NCBI GenBank assembly: GCA_900318865.1
Contig: ONMF01000002.1
Location: 62,001-126,000 of the forward strand
Length of the DNA stretch: 64,000 nt
Source: an uncultured Prevotellaceae bacterium
GTDB taxonomy: Bacteria > Bacteroidota > Bacteroidia > Bacteroidales > Muribaculaceae
Direction: 5' to 3'
Under the pieces are notes generated by a model. It saw only the letters and a program-made list of their open reading frames with translations, was not told where the DNA came from and searched no databases. The stretch's first letter is position 1. The number at the start of each line of letters is the position of its first letter. A program made the position numbers and the translations under genes. Of the stretch, positions 1 through 8,417 are shown in pieces.

Positions 1-547
1 CGCCGGCAATGATGAGCGCGCCGTCGTGCAGAGGGCTGTTCTTGAAAAAGATGTTTTCTATCAGGCGCGTGTTGATGTTGGCGTCAATCACATCGCCTGT
101 GCGCTCATAGTCGTCGAGCGGCATTTGTCGCTCAACGACAATCAGCGCGCCGGTCTTCGACTTCGACATGCTCATGCAGGCATAGACCACAGGCATGATC
201 CAGCGCTTGTTGGCGCCGTCGTCGGCGCGGTGCTTGAACAGGTTGCTCACAAATCGCCACCCCTTGTGCGAAGAGCCCAGCTCGGTGAGGAATCGCTTGA
301 TTTGGTCTTGAAACAATATCACCAGGATGAACAGGCCGATGTCGATAAACTTGTCCATGATGGTGCCGATGAGCCGCATCTCGAATATCTTGTACATCAC
401 CACCCAGGCGATGACAAAGGCCAGCACCCCGATAAACACGCTGAGCGTGCCGGTGTCCTTCATCGTGCGGTACACATAGTAGAGCAACGTAGCCACCAGC
501 AACACGTCAATCAAGTCTTTGATTCCAAACAGAGCAAATATGTTCAT
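1..547 (-). CDS. cdaA: Diadenylate cyclase CdaA (partial, C-terminus outside window)
   Basis: Membrane-bound cyclase that makes the second messenger c-di-AMP from two ATP. The ATG is at 547-545 and the frame runs off the left edge after about 182 codons. The N-terminus has three hydrophobic segments (about residues 12-25, 35-52 and 65-82), as in CdaA. The DisA_N domain follows, with a TGALIV stretch and the nucleotide-binding DGA motif (SPLHDGALI) near the edge. The start lies 11 bp after the folP stop, so the two are very likely co-transcribed; folP-cdaA adjacency is usual in Bacteroidales. The RHR motif and C-terminus are not visible. Confidence 0.93.
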   Translation of the reverse strand, partial: MNIFALFGIKDLIDVLLVATLLYYVYRTMKDTGTLSVFIGVLAFVIAWVVMYKIFEMRLIGTIMDKFIDIGLFILVILFQDQIKRFLTELGSSHKGWRFVSNLFKHRADDGANKRWIMPVVYACMSMSKSKTGALIVVERQMPLDDYERTGDVIDANINTRLIENIFFKNSPLHDGALIIAG

Positions 548-558
548 AGAGTAGTCAA

Positions 559-1413
559 TTATCCATTTTCCATTATCATCATGCACAGCGTGCGGGCCTC
601 GACTGCCGCCCGCACATCGTGCACACGCACCATGTGGGCGCCGGCCAGCAGCGCCGCGGTGTGTAGCACCGTGGTGCCGCCCAGCGCATGAGCGGCATCG
701 CAGCCTAACGGCGCCATCACCATCGACTTGCGCGACACTCCCACCAGCAGCGGCACTTGCAGCGCGTGAAACACATCAAGATGGGCCAGCAGTTCATAAT
801 TCTGCTCCACAGTCTTGGCAAAACCGAAACCGGGGTCGGCTATCACGTCGGCAACACCCAGCTGGTGCATATGGTCGACCCGGCGGGCAAGCCATTCGAG
901 CACCTGGGCGGTGACATTGTCATAATCGGTCAATTGCTGCATGGTGGCAGGCGTTCCACGCATGTGCATCGCCACAACGGGGACCTGTAGCCGGGCAAGT
1001 GTGCGCTCCATGTCGGGGTCGAGGGTTGCACCCGAGATATCGTTCACTATTTGTGCCCCCCACTGCTCCACGGCACTGGCCGCCACGCGGGCCCTGAACG
1101 TGTCGACCGACAGCAGCACATGCTCAGGCAGCAGCCGGCGCACCACGGGCAATGCCCATTGCAGCCGGCGCAGTTCCTCGTCTTCGGTCACCGTTTCGGC
1201 ACCGGGGCGCGTGGAGCATGCACCCACGTCGATCACGTCGGCCCCGTCGTCCAGCATCTGCCGCACACGCCGCTCGAGCTGCTCCAGGTCATTGACCCGG
1301 CTGTCGGGGAAAAACGAATCGGGTGTGACATTGACCACACCCATCACCCACGGCCTGCTGATTTCCACCAGCCGGCCGCCAACATTCAGACTGTAAGGGA
1401 TGAATTTCTGCAT
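559..1413 (-). CDS. folP: Dihydropteroate synthase
   Basis: Condenses p-aminobenzoate with 6-hydroxymethyl-dihydropterin pyrophosphate in folate synthesis; the sulfonamide target. About 284 residues, normal for the family. Visible signatures are VMGVVNVTPDSFF near the N-terminus, DVGACSTRPGA (pterin/PABA loop), VDTF, VNDISG, DPGFGFAKT and GVSRKS. A TTG eight codons upstream would extend the protein, but ATG at 1413 gives the family's usual N-terminus (MQKFIPYSLNV). First gene of a folP-cdaA unit. The upstream TAAATTCG is only an approximate -7 box. Confidence 0.95.
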   Translation of the reverse strand: MQKFIPYSLNVGGRLVEISRPWVMGVVNVTPDSFFPDSRVNDLEQLERRVRQMLDDGADVIDVGACSTRPGAETVTEDEELRRLQWALPVVRRLLPEHVLLSVDTFRARVAASAVEQWGAQIVNDISGATLDPDMERTLARLQVPVVAMHMRGTPATMQQLTDYDNVTAQVLEWLARRVDHMHQLGVADVIADPGFGFAKTVEQNYELLAHLDVFHALQVPLLVGVSRKSMVMAPLGCDAAHALGGTTVLHTAALLAGAHMVRVHDVRAAVEARTLCMMIMENG

Positions 1414-1530
1414 CGCTCGGTTTGCCTTTATGGGCAAATCGTTGCGAATTTACGAGTTTTTTGGCGTAAATCCAAAAAAACGCCTGATTTGTTGTCTAAA
1501 ACCGCCTTGCCGAGCATTTTCACCATCGGC

Positions 1531-2346
1531 TCATCCGGCACCATAGAGTTGCTCAAACTCGGCAATTATCCTTTTAAAATCGGCCGACAGCAGTGTCATC
1601 ACATGGTCGCGCATCCATCCTGGCACGCCATAAAGGGCCTCGGCCACACTGCCGGCGATGCACCCCACCGTGTCGCTGTCGCCACCGATGGAGATGGCAT
1701 TGCGGATAGCGTCCTCGAAATCGGCGGCTTCCAGCGCGCAAACGAGCGCCTGCGGCACACTGCCCTGACATGTGGCTCCCGATGCCTCAAGGTTTCCGTC
1801 AAGGCCATCCCACGAATAGCGAGGGCGGATTTCATCCACCGTCAGGCTCAAGTCATAACCGAATTGCTCCTCCATTGCCCGGCGTATCTCGTCCTTTCCA
1901 ACGCCTTTGCGGGCCATGAAAATGGCCAATGCCGTGGCCTGCGCCCCTTTGATACCCTCGGGGTGATTGTGGGTGCAGGCAGCACTGCGTTCGGCGGCGG
2001 CCAACGTCTGCTCGGCAGTGTCGAAAGCCCATCCCACCGGCCCAACGCGCATGGCCGAGCCGTTACCGCAACTGCCATAGGGAGCGGCTATCCCGCGAGC
2101 CGAACGGATGAGCCATGACTGGAATCGACCGCCGTAACCACCCATGGGGCACTCATTCTCTCTGCCGAAGCGATAATAATAGTTCGCCGGCTCTCCACCG
2201 TCGAGCAACCATTGCGCCGTGGCAAAGGTGAGCACCGAATCATCGGTATATTCCATTCTTTTGTCGAAAAACGGAAATTCTTTCGTCTTGATGTTGCGAA
2301 ACTCGTAGATACTGCCCACGACATCGCCAATAACACTCCCTATCAT
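1531..2346 (-). CDS. ADP-ribosylglycohydrolase family protein
   Basis: Predicted cytoplasmic hydrolase of the DraG/ARH family, which removes ADP-ribose from modified proteins or related substrates. About 271 residues. The family's Mg-binding motifs are visible: GSVIGDVVGSIYE at the start, YTDDSVLT (metal-binding Thr-Asp-Asp) and GGDSDTVGCIAGS near the C-terminus. The ATG at 2346 is preferred over upstream TTG codons. It lies 15 bp after the stop of the sodium symporter at 2362-3705, so it is probably the second gene of that operon. The substrate cannot be told from sequence. Confidence 0.9.
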   Translation of the reverse strand: MIGSVIGDVVGSIYEFRNIKTKEFPFFDKRMEYTDDSVLTFATAQWLLDGGEPANYYYRFGRENECPMGGYGGRFQSWLIRSARGIAAPYGSCGNGSAMRVGPVGWAFDTAEQTLAAAERSAACTHNHPEGIKGAQATALAIFMARKGVGKDEIRRAMEEQFGYDLSLTVDEIRPRYSWDGLDGNLEASGATCQGSVPQALVCALEAADFEDAIRNAISIGGDSDTVGCIAGSVAEALYGVPGWMRDHVMTLLSADFKRIIAEFEQLYGAG

Positions 2347-2361
2347 AATCAACAATATTTA

Positions 2362-3705
2362 TTAAATTAAACCCACACAATACAAGAAGATGAGCACCAC
2401 GGCCACAGGAGCCACATAGCGCAGGCACACGATGGTGTAGTTCTGCACATGGCTGACCATGCGGCCGCGGTTGGTCAGCTGCTCGGCGATGATGCGGCTG
2501 TCGAGGAACCAGCCCACATACACCGCTGTGAACAAACCGCCCAGCAGCATGAACACGTTGCTGGCGGCGTAGTTAAACAAGTCGAACAAATTCATGCCCC
2601 ACAAGGTGACATCGCTCAGCACATTGAACGACAACGCGCTGGGAACGGCTATCAGCAGCGTGCCCGCTGCCGTCCAAGCGATGGCACGACCGCGGCTCAT
2701 GTGCCGGTCCTCGGTGAGGAACATGATGGGAATTTCGCTCAGCGAGATGGTGCTCGTGAGCGACGCGAACAGCAGCAGCACGAAGAACAGCACCGCCCAC
2801 ACCATTCCGCCCGGCATTTGCTGGAAGATACTGGGCAGAATCTCAAAGATGAGCTTGGGGCCGGCCTCGGGCTGCATCCCGAAGGAGAATACGGCCGGGA
2901 ATATCATCACGCCTGCCAGCACGGCCACCAGGGTGTCGAGCGTGGCGATGATGGCGGCGTCACGGGCCAGCGGAGCATCGTCCTTGAAATAGGAGGAATA
3001 GGTCACCAGCCCCGAGATGCCGAGCGTGAGCGACATGAACGCCTGCCCCATGGCATCGACCACGCCTTTCCAGGTGAGTTGTGAGAAATCGGGGCTCAGC
3101 AGAAACCGCACGCCGTCCATGGCATTGGGAAGCAGCAGCGAGTTGATGCAGAAGATGACAAGCAGCAGGAAGAGCAAAGGCATCATGATGCCCGACGTGC
3201 GCTCGATGCCGCGTTCCACACCGCGGCGCAGCACCACAAAGTTCACCATCAGAAACACCAAGGTCCACAACACGCAGCGCCACGGACTGCCCACAAAGCC
3301 GCTGAAGATGTCGCTGTACTCCTGCGGTGTGTGGCCGGTCATGCCGCCACCGATGGCACGCAACAAGTACTCCAGCACCCATCCGCACACCACGCTGTAG
3401 AAGCCCAACGTCACCACTGCGCCCAGGATACACACATAGGTGAATCGGTAGACCGACGAACCGGGCGACAACTGCAGTAGCGCACCCTTCATGTTTTTGT
3501 GCGTCGAGCGGCCGATGATGAACTCACCCAGCATCACCGGAACGCCCAGCAATGCCACGCACACGATATAGACAAGGATAAAGGCTCCACCGCCATTCTG
3601 TCCGGCCTCATAGGGGAAGCGCCATATATTGCCCAAACCCACCGCCGAGCCCACCGTGGCGGCGATGGCTCCCATGCGGGTGGCAAAACTTGCACGTTTA
3701 TTCAT
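2362..3705 (-). CDS. Neurotransmitter:sodium symporter (NSS/SNF) family transporter
   Basis: LeuT-fold Na+-dependent importer, probably of an amino acid or similar small solute. It has 447 residues with about 11 hydrophobic segments, typical of bacterial members. The TM1 signature GSAVGLGNIWRFPYEAG, which forms part of the Na+ and substrate sites, is present at the N-terminus. ATG at 3705. It is a close paralogue of the transporter at 3799-5145, so the two probably arose by tandem duplication. A TAnnTTTG box sits 39 bp upstream, so it can be transcribed on its own. The substrate is unknown. Confidence 0.93.
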   Translation of the reverse strand: MNKRASFATRMGAIAATVGSAVGLGNIWRFPYEAGQNGGGAFILVYIVCVALLGVPVMLGEFIIGRSTHKNMKGALLQLSPGSSVYRFTYVCILGAVVTLGFYSVVCGWVLEYLLRAIGGGMTGHTPQEYSDIFSGFVGSPWRCVLWTLVFLMVNFVVLRRGVERGIERTSGIMMPLLFLLLVIFCINSLLLPNAMDGVRFLLSPDFSQLTWKGVVDAMGQAFMSLTLGISGLVTYSSYFKDDAPLARDAAIIATLDTLVAVLAGVMIFPAVFSFGMQPEAGPKLIFEILPSIFQQMPGGMVWAVLFFVLLLFASLTSTISLSEIPIMFLTEDRHMSRGRAIAWTAAGTLLIAVPSALSFNVLSDVTLWGMNLFDLFNYAASNVFMLLGGLFTAVYVGWFLDSRIIAEQLTNRGRMVSHVQNYTIVCLRYVAPVAVVLIFLYCVGLI

Positions 3706-3743
3706 TTTTGCCTCAATTTCTTTTGAAATCGTAAAATTTTCGG

Positions 3744-3751
3744 CAAATTTA
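3744..3751 (-). promoter_or_regulatory. Putative -7 element for the first NSS transporter
   Basis: On the minus strand this reads TAAATTTG, matching the Bacteroidota housekeeping -7 consensus TAnnTTTG. It is about 39 bp before the ATG at 3705, within the 93-bp gap between the two NSS genes. No clear -33 element was found. Confidence 0.5.
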
Positions 3752-3798
3752 GCAACAATCCGTCACACCCGCAACACATGGCGCCGAAAATTTTCACA

Positions 3799-5145
3799 CT
3801 ACCGCCACAGCAGGCCGTAGAGGAAAATCACCACGATGGCTGCCGGTGCCACATAGCGCAGGCAGAACACCAGCGGACGCATCACGCGCACGGTGCGGGT
3901 ACCATGGTTGGTGAGCTGGTCACGCACCAAGCCCCGGTCGAGCACCCACCCCACCAGCAGCGAGAAGAAGATGCCGCCCACGGGCAGCAGCACGTTGGAC
4001 GACACATAGTCGAACAGCTCGAACAGGGTCATGCCGAACACCGTGGCCTCGCTCAGCACCCCGAACGACAACGCGCACAGTGTGCCCAGCACCATGGCAA
4101 TGCCGGTGTTAAGTATCGAAGCGCGATTGCGGCTCATGCCCCACTCCTCGCTGAAGAACGCGATGGAAATCTCGCTCATGGAAATTGTGCTGGTGATGGA
4201 CGCCACAAAGAGCAGCGCGAACAGGAGCACCGCCCAAACCGGTCCGCCGGGCATCTGCTCAAAGATAGCGGGCAACACCTCGAAAATCAGTTTAGGGCCT
4301 GCCTCGGGGCGCATGCCGTAGGAAAAAACTGCGGGAAATATCATCAGCCCGGCAAGGATTGCCACCACCGTGTCGAGCACCCCCACAATGGTGGCGTTGC
4401 GCACCAGCGAGTCGCTGTCCTTGAAATAAGACGCATAGGTGAGCAGGCACGACAAGCCCAGCGACAACGAGAAGAACGCCTGGCCCATGGCACCTATGGC
4501 CACACGCGGGGTTATCTGCGAGAAATCGGGGGTGAACAGAAACCGCACACCCCGCTCGGCGCCGGGCAGCGTCAACCCATTCACGCAAAACACCACCAGC
4601 AGCACGGCAAGCAACGGCATCAACACATTGCTCACGCGCTCTATGCCTCGTTTCAGCCCACGGCGGAGCACCACATAGTTCAAAGCAAGGAACAGCAGCG
4701 TCCACAGCACACAGCGCCACGGGTTCTGCACAAAATCGGCAAACATCTGCTCATATTCGGCTGGCGTGTGCCCGTGAAGCAAGCCGCGCACCGAAAGCTG
4801 CAGATACTCCACTATCCAGCCACACACCACGCTGTAGAAGCTGATTATCATCAGCGATGCCAGAATACAAACGTAAGAAAACCAGTGCAGCTTGTGACGG
4901 GGAGCCAGCTCGCGCAAGGCACCGCGCACGTTCTTGTGCGTGGAACGCCCTATCACAAATTCGGCCACAATCACCGGGATGCCCATCAGCAACACACACG
5001 CCACATACACCAGCAAGAAAGCGCCGCCGCCATGCACGCCGGCCTCATAGGGGAAGCGCCAAATGTTGCCCAGCCCCACGGCCGAACCCACCGTGGCTGC
5101 TATAGCACCCATGCGGGTGGCAAATATCGCTCGTTCACTTTTCAT
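3799..5145 (-). CDS. Neurotransmitter:sodium symporter family transporter (tandem paralogue)
   Basis: Na+-coupled LeuT-fold importer of 448 residues with the same TM1 signature as its neighbour (GSAVGLGNIWRFPYEAG) and about 11 TM segments. The first ~60 residues are nearly identical between the paralogues, with divergence in the later helices and C-terminus, so the substrates may differ. ATG at 5145. A 33-codon ORF encoding a single hydrophobic helix lies just upstream at 5183-5284, under the only visible promoter. Some NSS transporters (MetP/MetS type) need a tiny membrane subunit, so this arrangement may be functional. Confidence 0.93.
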   Translation of the reverse strand: MKSERAIFATRMGAIAATVGSAVGLGNIWRFPYEAGVHGGGAFLLVYVACVLLMGIPVIVAEFVIGRSTHKNVRGALRELAPRHKLHWFSYVCILASLMIISFYSVVCGWIVEYLQLSVRGLLHGHTPAEYEQMFADFVQNPWRCVLWTLLFLALNYVVLRRGLKRGIERVSNVLMPLLAVLLVVFCVNGLTLPGAERGVRFLFTPDFSQITPRVAIGAMGQAFFSLSLGLSCLLTYASYFKDSDSLVRNATIVGVLDTVVAILAGLMIFPAVFSYGMRPEAGPKLIFEVLPAIFEQMPGGPVWAVLLFALLFVASITSTISMSEISIAFFSEEWGMSRNRASILNTGIAMVLGTLCALSFGVLSEATVFGMTLFELFDYVSSNVLLPVGGIFFSLLVGWVLDRGLVRDQLTNHGTRTVRVMRPLVFCLRYVAPAAIVVIFLYGLLWR

Positions 5146-5182
5146 CAGTCTTCAATTCTCGCATGGGCCAGGCATCAGTGGC

Positions 5183-5284
5183 TCACCACACCAGCAGCAG
5201 CAAGGCGAGCACCGCCACAACGAGCAGTGTGCCCACGCGCTGGTGGCGCGTCATCTCCAGATGCCTTCTTATGCTTTCCTTCAC
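5183..5284 (-). CDS. Possible membrane microprotein or leader peptide (33 aa)
   Basis: Short ORF with a GTG start at 5284; an internal ATG gives 23 residues. It encodes a basic N-terminus followed by one strongly hydrophobic helix (LLVVAVLALLLLVW) and a TGA stop. The same frame stays open for 18 codons after that TGA and ends at a second TGA that overlaps the symporter start at 5145. A TAATTTTG promoter box at 5306-5313 puts this ORF first in the transcript. It could be a small transporter subunit, a leader peptide, or the remnant of a longer membrane protein broken by the internal TGA. I do not recognise the family. Confidence 0.4.
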   Translation of the reverse strand: MKESIRRHLEMTRHQRVGTLLVVAVLALLLLVW

Positions 5285-5305
5285 TGTCTTTTTTTATTTT
5301 ATGGA

Positions 5306-5313
5306 CAAAATTA
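5306..5313 (-). promoter_or_regulatory. Putative -7 element for micro-ORF and second NSS gene
   Basis: Minus strand TAATTTTG matches TAnnTTTG. A start site about 7 nt downstream would leave a leader of only about 15 nt before the GTG at 5284, so the micro-ORF would be the first translatable frame of this mRNA. Confidence 0.5.
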
Positions 5314-5387
5314 CTAATCATCGTTCATTTTGCCCCACTTTTTCTCATTTTTTTCATCTTCCATGCATCACAATCACCAAAATTGAG

Positions 5388-5395
5388 TAATTTTG
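5388..5395 (+). promoter_or_regulatory. Putative -7 element for the VanZ-family gene
   Basis: TAATTTTG, matching TAnnTTTG, 42 bp before the ATG at 5438. The region between 5306 and 5395 therefore holds divergent promoters. Confidence 0.5.
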
Positions 5396-5437
5396 CCGTG
5401 TAAAACAAGTTCGTTTTATTAACCTTCCAGTAATGGT

Positions 5438-5920
5438 ATGAAGAGTTTTCTCAGACAAATCCCCGTCGGCGTGCCGTCGCTCATCATAACAGCCCTTGTC
5501 ATTTATTTGTCGCTGGCCCACGACCCGTTCCACACCAGCGAGTTGCCCCTTTTCCCGGGTGCCGACAAGTGGGCTCACGTGGTCATGTATATCGCGGTGA
5601 CTGCGGTTTATATGCTGGATTACGCAAAACACAAATTGCCCCACCATCCCAAACTCAACGTCGACCTGGCCCTCACATCAAGTGCCAGCGTGCTGGGACT
5701 GCTCATGGAGGTGGGCCAACTCATCATGCACAACGGGAGGGGATTTGAATGGGCCGACTGGACTGCCGACACCATGGGAGCCATCATCGGGCTGCTGCTC
5801 GTCAGGTATTGGTTCATGCACCACTTCCGCACCTATTTCCTGGGGCGCCGGCACCATGCGCACCACGCATTTGCCAGGCGGCGCAAGCGGTCGCACCGCC
5901 ACTCACACCACAGCCATTAA
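5438..5920 (+). CDS. VanZ family membrane protein
   Basis: 160-residue membrane protein with about four hydrophobic segments. The motif DKWAHVVMYIAVTAVY and a later ASVLGLLMEVGQL...NGRGFEWADWTADTMGAIIGLL match VanZ-like proteins (conserved DKxxH and the FDxxDxxAN-like region, here WADWTADT). VanZ homologues are linked to teicoplanin resistance in enterococci, but chromosomal copies in Bacteroidota have no proven role. The C-terminal tail is very rich in His and Arg and could bind metal or nucleic acid. It stands alone between divergent promoters and the methyltransferase. Confidence 0.85.
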   Translation: MKSFLRQIPVGVPSLIITALVIYLSLAHDPFHTSELPLFPGADKWAHVVMYIAVTAVYMLDYAKHKLPHHPKLNVDLALTSSASVLGLLMEVGQLIMHNGRGFEWADWTADTMGAIIGLLLVRYWFMHHFRTYFLGRRHHAHHAFARRRKRSHRHSHHSH

Positions 5921-6017
5921 GCCCAAGATTCATAAAAACGACCCATTCTGGCCCTGAAGACCGATTGGGGCTAAAACTTTTTCCGTGCAGGATAGCTCAA
6001 ATTCCGAAAAATATCAC

Positions 6018-6050
6018 TACTTTTGTCAAAATCAAACAAAAGGAGGTGAA
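6018..6050 (+). promoter_or_regulatory. Promoter box and strong Shine-Dalgarno of the methyltransferase gene
   Basis: TACTTTTG at 6018-6025 fits TAnnTTTG. AGGAGGTGA at 6041-6049 is a near-perfect complement of the 16S rRNA 3' end and ends 3 nt before the ATG at 6053. Bacteroidota genes seldom carry such a site, so it decides the start here. Confidence 0.65.
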
Positions 6051-6052
6051 TC

Positions 6053-7213
6053 ATGCTTTTTTCCGAACACATCCGCACACTGCGCAAGCAGCAGGGCATC
6101 ATGCAGCGAGAGCTTGCCAAGGCCATCGGCGTGGACATTCCCATGTATTGCCGTTATGAGCATGGCGAGCGCCGGCCAAAACGGGCACAAGTGGTGAAAC
6201 TGGCCAAGAAATTCAAAGTCGACCCCGACGAGCTGGTGGCACTGTGGCTGGCCGAAGAAGCGTGGAGCGACATCGCGCACGACCCCATGGCCGACCGTGC
6301 AAGCCAGCTGCTGCTGGAACAATTAGGCGCCGGAGGCACAGCCGCCACACCCCAACCCGTGCCACCCGCCAAACAAGCCCCCCAAGCCCAAGCACCCGAG
6401 GTGAACCCACTGGTGCTGCGAGCCATGGAACTGCCGGCAAGCCAGCGCACACTGGTGGCAAACCTCGACGACAACCCCCTGCCGCATTATGTGCAGGGCG
6501 ACGCCCTGACGGTGATGCGTTCCATCGAGGACGAGAGCATCGATTGCATCGTCACCACACCGCCCTATTGGAACCTGCGCAAATACAACACCGAGAGCAT
6601 CAAGGCACGCACCCTGCAACAATTCACCGAGCAGTTGCTCTCGGTCATGGCCGAGGCACACCGAGTGCTCAAGCCGCAAGGATCGTTATGGCTCAATCTG
6701 GCCGACTTCTACGAGAACCGCGCCATGCAGGCACTGCCCTGGCGGGTGGCCATCGGCATGATGGACTTGCAGGGATGGATCATGCGCAACGACGTGGTCT
6801 GGAACAAGCCCATGGGCACCTTTGACAGTGCCGTCGACCACTTGCGCAATGTTCACGAATTTTTGTTCCATTTTGTCAAATCACCCGATTATTACTGCGA
6901 CGAAGATGCGTGGCGACGCGACTATGGCATTGTGAGTCACAGCGTGGAAATCATGCCGGCCGACGTGTGGGACATCGCACCCGAAAAGAGTGAAATCGAG
7001 CGCTATCGGGTGGCCCCCGAGCGGTTGTGCCGGCTGCCCATTGCCGTCACCTGCCCGCGGCACGGCATCGTGCTCGACCCGTTCTGCGGCACAGGCACCA
7101 CCTGCAAAGTGGCCTACGACCTCGACCGCCGGTCGATTGGCATCGACGTGAACGGCGACAGGCTCGAACGAGCCCGCCGCCGCATAGAGCAAAAATCGCT
7201 CAGTCTATTTTAA
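6053..7213 (+). CDS. HTH (XRE)-fused DNA methyltransferase, N4-cytosine/N6-adenine type
   Basis: 386 residues in two parts. Residues 4-66 form an XRE/Cro helix-turn-helix (LAKAIGVDIPMYCRYEHGERRP). A Pro/Ala-rich linker (about 93-120) leads to a beta-class methyltransferase: catalytic motif IV TTPPYW at 168-173 comes before the SAM-binding motif LDPFCGTGTT at 341-350. A PPYW motif flanked by Thr/Ser favours N4-methylcytosine, but N6-adenine is possible. No restriction endonuclease gene is adjacent, so it is an orphan; the HTH part may provide autoregulation or targeting. The last 9 bp overlap the convergent GntR gene. The strong Shine-Dalgarno is unlike most of its neighbours. Confidence 0.9.
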   Translation: MLFSEHIRTLRKQQGIMQRELAKAIGVDIPMYCRYEHGERRPKRAQVVKLAKKFKVDPDELVALWLAEEAWSDIAHDPMADRASQLLLEQLGAGGTAATPQPVPPAKQAPQAQAPEVNPLVLRAMELPASQRTLVANLDDNPLPHYVQGDALTVMRSIEDESIDCIVTTPPYWNLRKYNTESIKARTLQQFTEQLLSVMAEAHRVLKPQGSLWLNLADFYENRAMQALPWRVAIGMMDLQGWIMRNDVVWNKPMGTFDSAVDHLRNVHEFLFHFVKSPDYYCDEDAWRRDYGIVSHSVEIMPADVWDIAPEKSEIERYRVAPERLCRLPIAVTCPRHGIVLDPFCGTGTTCKVAYDLDRRSIGIDVNGDRLERARRRIEQKSLSLF

Positions 7214-7564
7214 GTAGTCCTCGTAGAGGGCTTTCAATTCACCGGGGCTGATGCCCACGGCCTTGAGGCGACCCAAAAAGTAGTCCAGCTCGCCTTGCAT
7301 GAGCGCGTTGCGCCGCTCGCGCACCTCAATTTGCGCCGCATCAGCGGCCACAAAGTAACCCAGGCCGCGGCGGGTGTAAATGACGCCCTGCTGCTGCAAG
7401 TACTCATAGGTGCGCGCCACGGTGTTAGGGTTCACCTCAATCTCGGCAGCCATCTCACGCACCGACGGAATTTTGCCGTCGGCCGGCAATTCGCCGCTCA
7501 AAATGCGGTCGCCTATATTGTCGGCTATCTGAAGATAGATCGCCTTGTTCTCCTTGAAATCCAT
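7205..7564 (-). CDS. GntR family transcriptional regulator, YtrA subfamily
   Basis: 119-residue regulator with an N-terminal winged helix (IYLQIADNIGDRILSG...KIPSVREMAAEIEVNPNTVARTYEYLQQQGVIYTRRGLGYFV) and only a short C-terminal tail, the length typical of the YtrA subfamily. Such proteins usually repress their own ABC-transporter operon and respond to envelope stress. ATG at 7564 is preferred over a TTG two codons upstream. It is the last gene of an ABC ATPase-permease-regulator operon (27 bp after the permease). A likely operator with AGTGTA half-sites lies at 9263-9286 at the operon's promoter. Confidence 0.92.
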   Translation of the reverse strand: MDFKENKAIYLQIADNIGDRILSGELPADGKIPSVREMAAEIEVNPNTVARTYEYLQQQGVIYTRRGLGYFVAADAAQIEVRERRNALMQGELDYFLGRLKAVGISPGELKALYEDYLK

Positions 7565-7591
7565 AGTCAATCGTTCGTTTGGGGTGATAGA

Positions 7592-8407
7592 TTAGAGCAC
7601 GCTGCGTGTCACCACATCTTTGCGCTTGAAGAACACATAGGCAAGCACGGCGCACACCACCGCCTGAACAATGGCCAGAACCGTAAAAAACCATCCTATG
7701 CCATCCACATGATTCACGTCGGTGATATAATGAATCCATGTAGCGTTCATCCAGCGGCCACAAAGAATCAAGACAACAAAGATTACTATGTCAACCGCTT
7801 GCATGACCACCATCATTTTGAGCCATGTGTAGCGCGGCATGAGCACGGCTCCCATGAAATAGGTTGCCATAGAAGCGGCAAGAGCCATTGTGAGCATGGT
7901 GCCAAAGGATATCCGGGCGTCATAGTTCGACACGCCGAAAGCATAATTGTACGGAAATGCCAAGAAGTTGATGGGGCCGGGAATCTCTGCCGTGGGAATC
8001 AGCAAGTTCATCAGCCCTATTCGGGTGAGGTCGGCCAGCTGGGCACACAGCAAAAACACCAGCACACCGGCCACGCCGTAGACCAAGGCCTGCACCAGCA
8101 CCTTCTCGAGGGCAGTGGCGGGCATCATCAGCAGGTCCACGCGGCTGCCTCGCGTCTTGAGGCCGCTGAATGCCATGGAAGCCATGATACTGAACACGAA
8201 TGCTGCGATGCAGTAAACCACCACATTGGCCAGCAATGTTACCGGTATCTCAAAACTATGCGAAAACATCATGTTTCCAAAGGTCATCACTATGGTCAAC
8301 CCCATGTAAAGTCCCAGCGCCAGCAACAGCAGCGTCCTGCCGTTGACGGCTATTTCCTTGCGCAGCACGTTCATAAACCGACGCGCGCTGAATACATTGT
8401 CTTTCAT
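7592..8407 (-). CDS. ABC transporter permease (ABC-2 type), GntR/ABC operon
   Basis: 271-residue integral membrane protein with about six hydrophobic segments, no signal peptide and no recognisable catalytic motif. It starts 10 bp after the ATPase gene stop and 27 bp before the YtrA-type regulator. The ATPase/permease/regulator set matches the Ytr-like exporters that respond to cell-envelope antibiotics. N-terminal residues 1-25 are cytoplasmic and basic. The substrate cannot be inferred. Confidence 0.82.
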   Translation of the reverse strand: MKDNVFSARRFMNVLRKEIAVNGRTLLLLALGLYMGLTIVMTFGNMMFSHSFEIPVTLLANVVVYCIAAFVFSIMASMAFSGLKTRGSRVDLLMMPATALEKVLVQALVYGVAGVLVFLLCAQLADLTRIGLMNLLIPTAEIPGPINFLAFPYNYAFGVSNYDARISFGTMLTMALAASMATYFMGAVLMPRYTWLKMMVVMQAVDIVIFVVLILCGRWMNATWIHYITDVNHVDGIGWFFTVLAIVQAVVCAVLAYVFFKRKDVVTRSVL

Positions 8408-8417
8408 CGTCTTGGTG

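Noticed and set aside
6053-7570. Complete restriction-modification system
   Set aside because: The methyltransferase has no adjacent endonuclease gene; its neighbours are a VanZ protein and an ABC/GntR operon.
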